This document shows, piece by piece, positions 27,888 through 36,160 of a stretch of 64,000 nt of DNA. The translations under genes and the position numbers were made by a program. The notes beneath the pieces were generated by a model that searched no databases, was not told the DNA's origin, and saw nothing but the letters and a program-made list of their open reading frames with translations. Every line of letters starts with the position of its first letter. Position 1 is the stretch's first letter. Source of the stretch: SIG603 sp964370775 (lineage in GTDB: Bacteria; Bacillota; Clostridia; Oscillospirales; Acutalibacteraceae); NCBI GenBank assembly GCA_964370775.1, contig CAYJKT010000012.1, positions 10,472 to 74,471 of the forward strand. Direction: 5' to 3'.

Positions 27888-29147
27888 TCAAACACCGTAG
27901 TGCTCAAAAAGTACTTTTTCTGCTTCTGCGCTCCACAAACCTCTGTTTGCTTTGCAAATTTTATCTAGTTTTGCATACAATTCATCTGTTTCGCCTAATT
28001 TACCGAAATCTTCGATAGCTGTTAAAGGCATGTCGAATTGTGTGTATGTAAGTTTTTTACCACCTGGGATAGTAGGCAAGTCAAGTGTAGCTTGAGCGAT
28101 GCAGTCGATACCACCGATATGTGTAACCATAACTGCTGGTTCAATTTTGCCAGCTGCTGCAAGTTCGTTGGCCTCGATTAAGTCGTCGTTGTTACCACCT
28201 GTTGTACCAATGATATGTGCACTGATGTAGTGAACGTTATATAAGTTCATTTCAGCCATAAAGTTGCTGTCAGAAGGACCTGCAAAGAAGTTCAAGCAAC
28301 CGTCAAATCCTAGAAGTTTGTCGCCAAGTTCTGCAACTCTTCTGTTTGGAATATATACAAATACATCGTCATAACCTTTGCCACCTGTGATAGCTCTTAG
28401 GTCTTCTACTTCGTCGTTAAGTTTTGCAGTGTTAACATAAATTAACTCAACGCCCATTTCTTTAGCTTTTTCTTCAGATATAACTTCTCTTGCTCTAGCA
28501 ATTTTAGCATCGTCAATATCAGTTACAACAATTCTTTTTGGTTTGTTTTCTAGTTGAATACCATAGCTGATAGCACCAAGTCCCATAGGTCCGCAACCAC
28601 CTAGAATGATTATATCGCCATCTGCTTTTGTACCAGTTGTTAGGTCATGGTTACGTTTGTTTGTGTGGTAGTTTCCGTGGTATCCGCCGATGATACAGCT
28701 CATTGGTTCACCAAGAGATGCTTCGAAGAAACTCTCGCCCTCGTATACCATTAAGCAACCTAACTCCATAACTTCCTGAGGAATTATGCAATATGTGCAA
28801 GCACCACCGAAAAACTCATAAGAGTAACCAGGTGAAGCAAGACTACCTTTGTAGTTAAGTGCTGGTTGTTGTGTGAATTTTTGACCAGCTTTAAATTGGT
28901 CTTTCCATTTTTCGCCAACTTCAACAATGTAACCGGAGAACTCATGGCCTATGATGATTGGGTTAGTAGCGATATTTTTAGGTGCTCTTTTGTGGTTTGC
29001 ACCTTGCTCTGCTAGTTTGTAAGTAGACATACATATACTGTCACTCATAACTTTAACTAATATTTCATCGTCTTTTATTTGTGGTAATTCGAATTCCTCA
29101 AGTCTTAAATCTTTTGCTCCATACATTCTAACTGCTTTAGTTTTCAT
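27888..29147 (-). CDS. Zn-dependent polyol-phosphate dehydrogenase (sorbose-1-phosphate reductase-like)
   Basis: 419 residues from ATG 29147; AAAGGA is 10 nt upstream. Alternative in-frame starts lie at 29153 and 29165. Medium-chain dehydrogenase: IGHEFSGYIVEVGE (Zn-site region) and nucleotide motif ILGGCGPMGLGAIS. The long form with KGSLASPGYSYEFFGGACTY resembles L-sorbose-1-phosphate reductases. In this operon it should oxidise the hexitol phosphate made by the PTS; no mtlD-type dehydrogenase is present. The exact substrate is inferred. Confidence 0.75.
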   Translation of the reverse strand: MKTKAVRMYGAKDLRLEEFELPQIKDDEILVKVMSDSICMSTYKLAEQGANHKRAPKNIATNPIIIGHEFSGYIVEVGEKWKDQFKAGQKFTQQPALNYKGSLASPGYSYEFFGGACTYCIIPQEVMELGCLMVYEGESFFEASLGEPMSCIIGGYHGNYHTNKRNHDLTTGTKADGDIIILGGCGPMGLGAISYGIQLENKPKRIVVTDIDDAKIARAREVISEEKAKEMGVELIYVNTAKLNDEVEDLRAITGGKGYDDVFVYIPNRRVAELGDKLLGFDGCLNFFAGPSDSNFMAEMNLYNVHYISAHIIGTTGGNNDDLIEANELAAAGKIEPAVMVTHIGGIDCIAQATLDLPTIPGGKKLTYTQFDMPLTAIEDFGKLGETDELYAKLDKICKANRGLWSAEAEKVLFEHYGV

Positions 29148-29173
29148 ATTCATATTTCCTTTCAAGTTTTAAT

Positions 29174-30103
29174 CTATATGTTATGTATTGTTACTTTTTC
29201 GATTAATTCATCTACAAGCTCTTTGGTTGGAGGCTTTGTTCCAACTGTTGTAACTGCACCGGCAGATGTTGCAACACTTAATTTTAGAGTGTCCTCTACA
29301 CCAAGTTTGCATTCCATAGAATACGCAAGCCCTGCAACCATTGCATCTCCTGCGCCTACAGTAGAGCTAACTTTTACATCAACAGGTTCGCAAAAATATC
29401 TTTTTCCGTCTTTTAAAAACAGAGAACCATATTTACCCATTGATACAACAACTGTTTCGATACCAGCATCTAAAAATTCTTTTGCAGCATCTATTAGCTT
29501 TTCTTTTGTTACTTCACCCAAAATATTAGCATATTCAGTTAGTTCTTCTTTGTTAGGTTTAATTAAACTTGGAATAGCTGGAAGTGATTTTCTAAATAAT
29601 TCTCCATCTGCATCCAATAAAACTTTACTACCACTCTTTTTTACTTTTTCGGTTATAGTTTTGTATATATCTTTTGGTACTCCCTTTGGGATACTACCAG
29701 CTAGTACAAAAATTGTGTCAGCACTAGCATAACCCTCAATTTTTTCTAATAACTCATTGATGTTATCAGCACTTACTTCTGCACCTTGTTCATTAAGTTC
29801 TGTAACAGGAGCGTTCTTAGCAAAGACTTTTGTGTTAGTTCTTGTCTCGCCACTTATAGAAACAAAGTCGTTTTCGATTGCTAGTGAATTTAGTGTGTTT
29901 ATGATGATTTGTCCTGCGTTTCCACCAACAAACCCTGTTGCAATTGTTTTACCACCTAAAGCGTTGATTGTTTTTGAAACATTAACGCCTTTGCCACCTG
30001 CATCATACACAGAACTTATTATTCTGTTAAGCCCGCCAACTTCAAAGTTTTCTATCTCAATTGTCTTGTCGATTGCCGGATTCATAGTTACTGTAACTAT
30101 CAT
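29174..30103 (-). CDS. fruK: 1-phosphofructokinase-like PfkB-family kinase
   Basis: 309 residues. MNPAIDKTIEI, AGGKGVNVSKTINALGG and SSTVGAGDAMVAGL (with the catalytic Asp) identify the FruK/LacC branch of PfkB kinases. It would phosphorylate fructose 1-phosphate (or tagatose 6-phosphate) to the bisphosphate. It lies between the IIA and dehydrogenase genes with gaps of 11 and about 26 nt, so it serves the same sugar. Confidence 0.85.
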   Translation of the reverse strand: MIVTVTMNPAIDKTIEIENFEVGGLNRIISSVYDAGGKGVNVSKTINALGGKTIATGFVGGNAGQIIINTLNSLAIENDFVSISGETRTNTKVFAKNAPVTELNEQGAEVSADNINELLEKIEGYASADTIFVLAGSIPKGVPKDIYKTITEKVKKSGSKVLLDADGELFRKSLPAIPSLIKPNKEELTEYANILGEVTKEKLIDAAKEFLDAGIETVVVSMGKYGSLFLKDGKRYFCEPVDVKVSSTVGAGDAMVAGLAYSMECKLGVEDTLKLSVATSAGAVTTVGTKPPTKELVDELIEKVTIHNI

Positions 30104-30114
30104 ATCAATTCCCC

Positions 30115-30573
30115 TTAAGCTTTATTTGTAAGAATGTTATAAACTGTGTCTACATCTCCTGTAAATAGCTTTTGTGCTGAGTCTTCGTCCATAATTTTTT
30201 CGGATAATGCACCAAGAATTTCTAAATGCTCTTCGCCAGCACTTGCTATTCCTACTACGATATTCGCTTTTTCTTCGTCCCAAACTATTCCGTTTGGAAA
30301 AACCATAACTGCAATACCAGAAGATATAACTTCTTTTTTTGCTTGTTCAACTCCGTGTGGAATTGCTAAACCTGCACCCATGAAAGTAGAGAATGATTTT
30401 TCTCTTTCTAACATGCCGTCAACATAAGCTTGATTTACATAGCCACTGTCTACTAACATTTGACCAACAGTTTTGATAACTTCAATCTTATCTGTGTTTG
30501 TGCAATTAACTTTTATATTTTGTTTGTCTAGTAATTCTTTTTTCTCTACTTGTGCTTTCTTTTTAAAAAACAT
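30115..30573 (-). CDS. mtlF: PTS mannitol/fructose-type IIA component
   Basis: 152 residues. The phosphorylated His lies in GAGLAIPHGVEQAK. The fold is the mannitol/fructose IIA class. An unusual roughly 15-residue Lys-rich start (MFFKKKAQVEKKELLD) precedes the domain. It delivers phosphate from HPr to the IIB domain of the IICB protein at 24340-25716. First gene of its unit. Confidence 0.9.
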   Translation of the reverse strand: MFFKKKAQVEKKELLDKQNIKVNCTNTDKIEVIKTVGQMLVDSGYVNQAYVDGMLEREKSFSTFMGAGLAIPHGVEQAKKEVISSGIAVMVFPNGIVWDEEKANIVVGIASAGEEHLEILGALSEKIMDEDSAQKLFTGDVDTVYNILTNKA

Positions 30574-30629
30574 AAAATCTACTCCTTAAATTTTTTTGTA
30601 TCTTTGTTTCGTTTTATCTCTGTGTCTAT

Positions 30630-30658
30630 ATTGTAGTACTAAATGCAAGTAATTTCAA
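30630..30658 (-). promoter_or_regulatory. Promoter of mtlF-fruK-dehydrogenase-ptsH unit
   Basis: On the minus strand TTGAAA, 17-nt spacer, TACAAT. Confidence 0.65.
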
Positions 30659-30676
30659 CTAAAACATCTCTGAATT

Positions 30677-30697
30677 TGTCATTAGTAATTAGTGACA
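30677..30697. promoter_or_regulatory. 21-bp dyad operator, copy 2 (putative MtlR activator site)
   Basis: Palindrome with arms TGTCA and TGACA around TTAGTAATTAG, 18 bp upstream of the -35 box, flanked by the same GAATTTG as copy 1. Confidence 0.65.
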
Positions 30698-30735
30698 TTT
30701 TTTAATGAGGTAAAAATTATGACTAGCTAAACGAC

Positions 30736-30778
30736 AAGGGTGATAACTCTAAGAAACTAATCTTAAAATTATCACCCT
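30736..30778. repeat. Dispersed hairpin repeat, copy 1
   Basis: AGGGTGATAA and TTATCACCCT form a 10-bp stem around a 22-nt loop. A 38-nt stretch (30736-30773) matches 63963-64000 at 34 positions. Here it lies between the alcohol dehydrogenase gene and the PTS promoter region and may also work as a terminator for the former, although the U-run is poor. Confidence 0.6.
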
Positions 30779-30833
30779 GAATTTATTCTTAATGCTGTAA
30801 AGTTATAGGCTTGCGATTTTTATTATAAAAATT

Positions 30834-31979
30834 TCATTTAAAAACAGATTTATACAAGCTAATAATATTTTCTTTGTTAACTTCTTTAATAGTGTTTGAC
30901 GGACTACCACTTATCAGTGCATCGTCAGCCATTTTGTCTATTTTAGAATAAAACTCTTCTTTATTTACTCCGTATTCCTCAAGCGTTGGTACTTCACATA
31001 TCTTGCATATTTCAACAAGCTTTTTTACAAACGCTTTTGCACAAGCTTCGTTATCATTTTCATTAATCCCAATAGCTCTGCCAAGTTCTGCAAATTTACC
31101 ATAAGCTCCATCAATCGCAAACTCCATGCAAGCTGGTAAAAGCATTGCATTTGATACTCCATGTGTTACATGAAATAGCGCTCCTATAGGCCTGCTCATG
31201 CCATGTACTATCGTAACCGAAGCATTGTTGATAGCAATACCAGCCTCTAGTGATGCAATCGCCATTTCTTCTCTCGCTTTTACATTTTGACCGTCAGTGT
31301 ATGCTATAGGTAAGTACTTAAATATTTTTTTTACAGCAGATAACGCTACTGTATCTGTTAGTGGTTGTGAAAGTCTTGATGTATAAGCTTCAACAGCATG
31401 AGTTAGTGCATCTAAACCAGTGGCTGCTGTCACAGACTTTGGACAACTTAAAGTAGCATTCAAGTCTAAAATCGCTAAGTTAGGTATTAAATCATCACCT
31501 TTTAACAGCATTTTAACGTCTTTTTCTAAGTCTGTTATTATGGTGAATTTCGTCACTTCTGACCCTGTGCCAGCTGTTGTTGGAATTGCAATCATCGGTG
31601 GAAGTTTCGCTTCTATCATTTTCCCCATGTAATCGGATATTTTCCCACCAAGCACTGATAAAACTGCTATTGCTTTAATAGAGTCCAGTGGGCTTCCTCC
31701 ACCAATTCCTATAAAAAAGTCACAGCCATTTTCTTTATATTTTTTTAGACCCTCATTAATCATTTTGTCGGTAGGTTCTCCTGTTATGTCAGAGAATATC
31801 TCGTATTCTATCCCAACGCCTGTTAATGTATCTGTAAGCAGTTTAAAAAAATCTATTTTAACCACATGTTTTCCTGTTACTATAAATGCTTTTTTACCAA
31901 AGTTCTGCAACTTCACGGCAGAATTAGCCAGTGCATTTTCTCCGTAGATCACCTTAGGTATCTTGAATTCTTTAGACAT
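30834..31979 (-). CDS. Iron-containing alcohol dehydrogenase, probable malonate-semialdehyde reductase
   Basis: 381 residues. FFIGIGGGSPLDSIKAIAV binds NAD(P)H. The metal ligands lie in TGLDALTHAVEAYTS, IVHGMSRPIGALFHVTHG (two His) and nearby. The family is group III iron ADH (PF00465). Its position as last gene of the pyrimidine operon suggests it reduces malonate semialdehyde, the product of beta-alanine transamination, to 3-hydroxypropionate; that role is inferred. Confidence 0.85.
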   Translation of the reverse strand: MSKEFKIPKVIYGENALANSAVKLQNFGKKAFIVTGKHVVKIDFFKLLTDTLTGVGIEYEIFSDITGEPTDKMINEGLKKYKENGCDFFIGIGGGSPLDSIKAIAVLSVLGGKISDYMGKMIEAKLPPMIAIPTTAGTGSEVTKFTIITDLEKDVKMLLKGDDLIPNLAILDLNATLSCPKSVTAATGLDALTHAVEAYTSRLSQPLTDTVALSAVKKIFKYLPIAYTDGQNVKAREEMAIASLEAGIAINNASVTIVHGMSRPIGALFHVTHGVSNAMLLPACMEFAIDGAYGKFAELGRAIGINENDNEACAKAFVKKLVEICKICEVPTLEEYGVNKEEFYSKIDKMADDALISGSPSNTIKEVNKENIISLYKSVFK

Positions 31980-31982
31980 TTT

Positions 31983-33251
31983 TCAATTTTCCTCCATATC
32001 TGCTTTTAACACTGCATTCAACATAACAGATGCACCCATAGTGCAGTGTTCTGGTGTGGAATATTCATCCTGACAATGTGATAAACCACCTTTTGACTGC
32101 ACAAAAATCATGGTTGTTGGTATCATGTATGAAACAAATTGTGCGTCGTGTCCAGCTCCTGAATGTATCATTTGGTGTGATACTCCTAGCTCTTTGGCTG
32201 ATTTTTTAACATAAGACACTAACTTTTCATCCCAATACACAGTATCTCTGTTCCATGCTTTTTCAACTTCACATCTACAACCTGACCATGTTTTCTCCTC
32301 GCAACTTTTTACTATATTTAAAACTTTGCTAAGAACTTTTTCATCTTCATGTCTTGAATCTAATGAAAATTCAAAGTAATCTGGCACGCAAGTGTGAATG
32401 TTAGGCCCACAAACAACCTCGCCAGTTGTATACACCAAATCATTATAGCCTAGCTTGTCAATTTCTTCATGCAAATAAGTTAATGCTTTACATGCTGCAA
32501 AAAATGCATCTTGTCTTTTTGGCATAGGAAAAGTGCCTGCGTGTGTTGTTTGACCATAAAATTTTAGTCTATAGTTAAACATTCCAAGCACACAATCAAC
32601 TATCCCAATATCTTTTCCGTTGTCTTCTAGTATTGGCCCTTGTTCTATGTGAGTCTCGAACATATATAAATATTTTTCTTTTGATAACCTGTTATCTGCT
32701 ACTCCTTTATAACAAGAGTTTTCAAGCGTTTGACCAAAGGTTTTGTCTTTATCAATCACACTTTTCGACATATACATGTCACTCATTTTAAACTTAGGTT
32801 TAATATCCTCTGGTAAATAATCATAACATATCACGCCTGATGACATCATCGCTGGTGGATATAGTGAGCCTTCTTCGTTTGTCCATATCATAGCAGTTAA
32901 CGGGTGCTTGTGCTCTATGTTTTCTAAAACAACTGTCTCTAAAACTTCCATAGCACTTATAACGCCCAAAATTCCGTCATAGTTACCACCATTTTTCACA
33001 GAGTCACTGTGAGAACCCATGACAATCCTTTTTGCATTTTTATTGCTTCCGTCTATAGTTGCATAGATATTTGCCATGTCATCTATCTCTATTTTTGCAC
33101 CAATAGATTTCATTCTGGTGACAAATTCTTCCCTAGCCATAATATCTTCTTTAGACAATGCATACCTTGTTATTCCACCTTTACCATTGTCTCCAAATTT
33201 TTTAAAAGTGTCTATCTTATCTTTCATTCTTTCGAGATTACACAAAAACAT
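31983..33251 (-). CDS. N-carbamoyl-beta-alanine amidohydrolase-type Zn hydrolase (M20 family)
   Basis: 422 residues. GSHSDSVKNGGNYDGILG, IWTNEEG, the hallmark FETHIEQGPILED and SGAGHDAQ give the dinuclear Zn site of the amidohydrolase group that includes beta-ureidopropionase, allantoate amidohydrolase and L-carbamoylases. Next to dihydropyrimidinase, a carbamoyl-beta-alanine substrate is most likely. GGAG lies 7 nt before the ATG. Confidence 0.88.
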   Translation of the reverse strand: MFLCNLERMKDKIDTFKKFGDNGKGGITRYALSKEDIMAREEFVTRMKSIGAKIEIDDMANIYATIDGSNKNAKRIVMGSHSDSVKNGGNYDGILGVISAMEVLETVVLENIEHKHPLTAMIWTNEEGSLYPPAMMSSGVICYDYLPEDIKPKFKMSDMYMSKSVIDKDKTFGQTLENSCYKGVADNRLSKEKYLYMFETHIEQGPILEDNGKDIGIVDCVLGMFNYRLKFYGQTTHAGTFPMPKRQDAFFAACKALTYLHEEIDKLGYNDLVYTTGEVVCGPNIHTCVPDYFEFSLDSRHEDEKVLSKVLNIVKSCEEKTWSGCRCEVEKAWNRDTVYWDEKLVSYVKKSAKELGVSHQMIHSGAGHDAQFVSYMIPTTMIFVQSKGGLSHCQDEYSTPEHCTMGASVMLNAVLKADMEEN

Positions 33252-33266
33252 ACCTCTGCTCCTTTA

Positions 33267-33653
33267 CTATTTATTAGGTCTCATGCATTTTTCGAGCAAC
33301 TCTACAATTTCTTCTTTACTAACACTAAACACAGGTCCTTCTTTTCCTTTATCGTCTTCAAACACAATAATACAATGAGTGCCCCAGTCACTTATGGTTA
33401 GCTTTGTTACTGTATCATTACCGATGTTTTTATAGATTTCTCTTTTATTTCTAACAAACCCATATAACTCGCCACCCCACGGAATTTTATAAGATAGTTT
33501 TTTGCTAACATCTTTTTTTAAATCCAGCATAACAGTTAGTTCGCTTATCCCATGAGGCACGTCTCTATCTTCATAGTTCACTAGCCTAAAATGTTCTGTT
33601 AAAAACACATCAGATAATTTACATTCTTTAATTTCATCATAATGCTTTTTCAT
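33267..33653 (-). CDS. Uncharacterised small protein in pyrimidine-degradation operon
   Basis: 128 residues (alternative start one codon earlier). Mostly beta-strand-like with alternating hydrophobic residues (SELTVMLDL, LSYKIPWGGELYGFV, HCIIVFED) and a C-terminal helix (SKEEIVELLEKCM). No signal peptide or cysteine pattern. I do not recognise a family. Gaps of 15 and 12 nt to both neighbours make co-translation with the amidohydrolase and aminotransferase likely. Confidence 0.7.
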   Translation of the reverse strand: MKKHYDEIKECKLSDVFLTEHFRLVNYEDRDVPHGISELTVMLDLKKDVSKKLSYKIPWGGELYGFVRNKREIYKNIGNDTVTKLTISDWGTHCIIVFEDDKGKEGPVFSVSKEEIVELLEKCMRPNK

Positions 33654-33665
33654 CATATCACTCCA

Positions 33666-34988
33666 TTAAATCATTTTATCAACTTCAAATAATACTTCGT
33701 CCACTTTCTTTAACTCCTCTATAATTTGCTCTTTTGTTATTACAAGTGGAGGACAAATAAGTATCATGTTTTCATGCGTATAAGTCATAAAGCCTCTTGA
33801 TTTCAGCATACCATTTATTTTTGGCATTACACCGTCTGGGTCTTTACCATACGGCACAAGAGCTTCTTTTGTTGTTTTATCTTTCACTAGCTCCACTACA
33901 CTAAATAAACCAATGTATCTCACATCTCCAACACATGCATGAGCTTCTTTTAACTTCTCTAGTTCTTCGCCTAAAACTGCGCCTACTTGATTTACGTTTG
34001 CTAAAATATTGTTTTCTTTGTAATATTTTATGCATGCAATTCCTGCTGAACAAGCCAGAGGATGACCACTGTATGTAAGACCACAAGAAAGGAAGTTTTC
34101 GTCAAAATAGTTTGCAATCTCTTTGCTAACACACACACCACCTAACTGTGTGTACCCAGAAGTAACACCCTTTGCAAACACCACCATATCAGGCTTTACA
34201 TTAAAGTTTTCAAAGCCAAACATTTTACCTGTTCTACCAAATCCTGTCATAACTTCGTCAACAATCATAACAATACCAAACTCATCACATATCGCCCTTA
34301 CTCCCTCCATGTAACCTTTTGGTGGAATAATAATGCCGTTAGATCCTGTAATCGTCTCCATAACTATAGCAGCTACATTTTGAGGACCTTCATAAATCAC
34401 TTGCTCTCTTAATTTTGTAACATAGTAATTTCCTGCTTCCTCCTCTGATTTAAACGCAATAATCTCTCTGTAAACATAAGGGTCAACAAATTTTACAAAA
34501 CCAGACATTGACGGTTGCAAGGTGTATCCTCTAGGTTCTCCTGTTAAATTTCCTGCACCATAAGTAGAGCCATGATAGCTTCTGTATCTTGAAAAAATCT
34601 TGTGCTTACCTGTGAACATTCTTGCCATTTTAACAGCGTTTTCGTTTGCATCTGCACCACCATTTGTGAAAAACACTTTGCCCATGTTATCAGGCATAAG
34701 CTCTACGATTGTTTTTGCAAGCTCTCCTCTTACTTCACTACCGTAAGATGGCCCTATAAAACAGTATTTGTCAGCTTGTTCTTTAATCGCCTCTACAATC
34801 TCTTTGTTGCCGTGTCCTACATTAAGATTTACTAGCTGAGACGACATATCCGTATACCTTTTGCCGTCTGTATCCCACATATAAATGCCTTCGGCTTTTT
34901 CTACCACAATTGGGTCTATACCTTTTTGTTTAGACCAAGATTGCATATTGTAATTAGTGTGATTTAGTTTAACTGTATTTTTATCCAT
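33666..34988 (-). CDS. Class III omega-aminotransferase (probable beta-alanine aminotransferase)
   Basis: 440 residues from ATG 34988, 8 nt after GGAG. FTNGGADANENAVKMAR, MIVDEVMTGFGRTGKMF (with the PLP Asp) and VVFAKGVTSGYTQLGG (PLP Lys) are class III motifs. In context it should move the amino group of beta-alanine to pyruvate or 2-oxoglutarate, giving malonate semialdehyde. Confidence 0.9.
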   Translation of the reverse strand: MDKNTVKLNHTNYNMQSWSKQKGIDPIVVEKAEGIYMWDTDGKRYTDMSSQLVNLNVGHGNKEIVEAIKEQADKYCFIGPSYGSEVRGELAKTIVELMPDNMGKVFFTNGGADANENAVKMARMFTGKHKIFSRYRSYHGSTYGAGNLTGEPRGYTLQPSMSGFVKFVDPYVYREIIAFKSEEEAGNYYVTKLREQVIYEGPQNVAAIVMETITGSNGIIIPPKGYMEGVRAICDEFGIVMIVDEVMTGFGRTGKMFGFENFNVKPDMVVFAKGVTSGYTQLGGVCVSKEIANYFDENFLSCGLTYSGHPLACSAGIACIKYYKENNILANVNQVGAVLGEELEKLKEAHACVGDVRYIGLFSVVELVKDKTTKEALVPYGKDPDGVMPKINGMLKSRGFMTYTHENMILICPPLVITKEQIIEELKKVDEVLFEVDKMI

Positions 34989-35002
34989 TTTCATTTCTCC
35001 TG

Positions 35003-36160
35003 TTACTTAATTATTTTTGTTATCGAAAACGCAAGTGCTATATCTGCGTTTGCTTTTATGCTTAAATCAGTGCCCAAAACTTCTTTAATTTTCTTAATTT
35101 TATAATTAATTGTATTTCTATGAATTAAGTTAATTTCTGCGACCCTTTGCACACTGCCATCGTTTTCTATGTACTCTTTCAAAATCTTGCACAAGTCGCT
35201 ATCATTAGCTTTGTCGTACTCTATTAATTTCCCTATAACAGAGTTTAGGTAATCATGAAGTAAGTCTTCGTTTTTTACATCAAACAATATCTTGTATATT
35301 CCTATATCTTTATAATACATCATGCTTTGTGGCGTTAATCTTGCTACTTTAAGTGCAGATATACTTTGGCTATACATTTCATATAAGTCTGCATATCCGT
35401 CCACATTTTCTGATACACCAATATACATTTCAGCATCCCTTATATTTATTATAATGTTTTCTATTAATATTTTAACTTTTGACACTTCTTCATCTGTCGT
35501 ATTTTGGTAAATAATTATCAAGGTTTTGTCCCAAACAAAAAATCCTCTTGGCAAATTATTTAACCTTGTTGCTTTTAAAAGTGGCAATCTTATTTCATTT
35601 AGCAGTTTTTTGCTTATGTTTTCTCCGTTCACTAAAAACTTTATAGCTAAAATTTTGTACGTAGATTTTTCACTAAAACCAGCTTTTCTAAATGCTACAG
35701 TGTATCCATCTTGATTTTCTGGATTAACAATTAAGTTTTTGAAAGCTTCTGCAAGACTTTGCTCTACTTTTTCATCACTAATAATTATTCTGCAAAATTC
35801 ATAGGTTAAATCTATCAATCTTATCTCCCAAGGTAGTGAAAACAACGGAAAATCATTTTGTTCGCAATACACTATGACTTGTGGAGGAATTTGTTTTATG
35901 TATGGGCCGAAGTTAACCACAAGCCCACTGGAGTTATTTTCTTTTAATTTTTTCACAAAGTCCAGAAGATATTTTTCGTCTTGATGTGCAATACCTGTCG
36001 TAAACACTAGCTCATTTCCATGCAAAAAATCAGGCACTTCTGCATCTTCTACCATGTGAACCCACCTTACTGGGTTTTCTAAACCGTTTTTGCCAGCAAC
36101 TAATTTCAAGCTGTACTTTCTTTCAGCTGTAGCAAAAAGTTTATTCAAGCTAATAGCCAT
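35003..36160 (-). CDS. PucR-family transcriptional regulator of pyrimidine catabolism
   Basis: 385 residues. N-terminal PucR domain (about 5-125, KLVAGKNGLENPVRWVH), a GGDEF-like central part, and a C-terminal HTH_30 (NLIHRNTINYKIKKIKEVLG at about 350-370). PucR proteins activate purine or pyrimidine catabolic genes in response to intermediates. Starts 1 nt after the preA stop, so it lies inside the operon it probably controls. Confidence 0.88.
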   Translation of the reverse strand: MAISLNKLFATAERKYSLKLVAGKNGLENPVRWVHMVEDAEVPDFLHGNELVFTTGIAHQDEKYLLDFVKKLKENNSSGLVVNFGPYIKQIPPQVIVYCEQNDFPLFSLPWEIRLIDLTYEFCRIIISDEKVEQSLAEAFKNLIVNPENQDGYTVAFRKAGFSEKSTYKILAIKFLVNGENISKKLLNEIRLPLLKATRLNNLPRGFFVWDKTLIIIYQNTTDEEVSKVKILIENIIINIRDAEMYIGVSENVDGYADLYEMYSQSISALKVARLTPQSMMYYKDIGIYKILFDVKNEDLLHDYLNSVIGKLIEYDKANDSDLCKILKEYIENDGSVQRVAEINLIHRNTINYKIKKIKEVLGTDLSIKANADIALAFSITKIIK

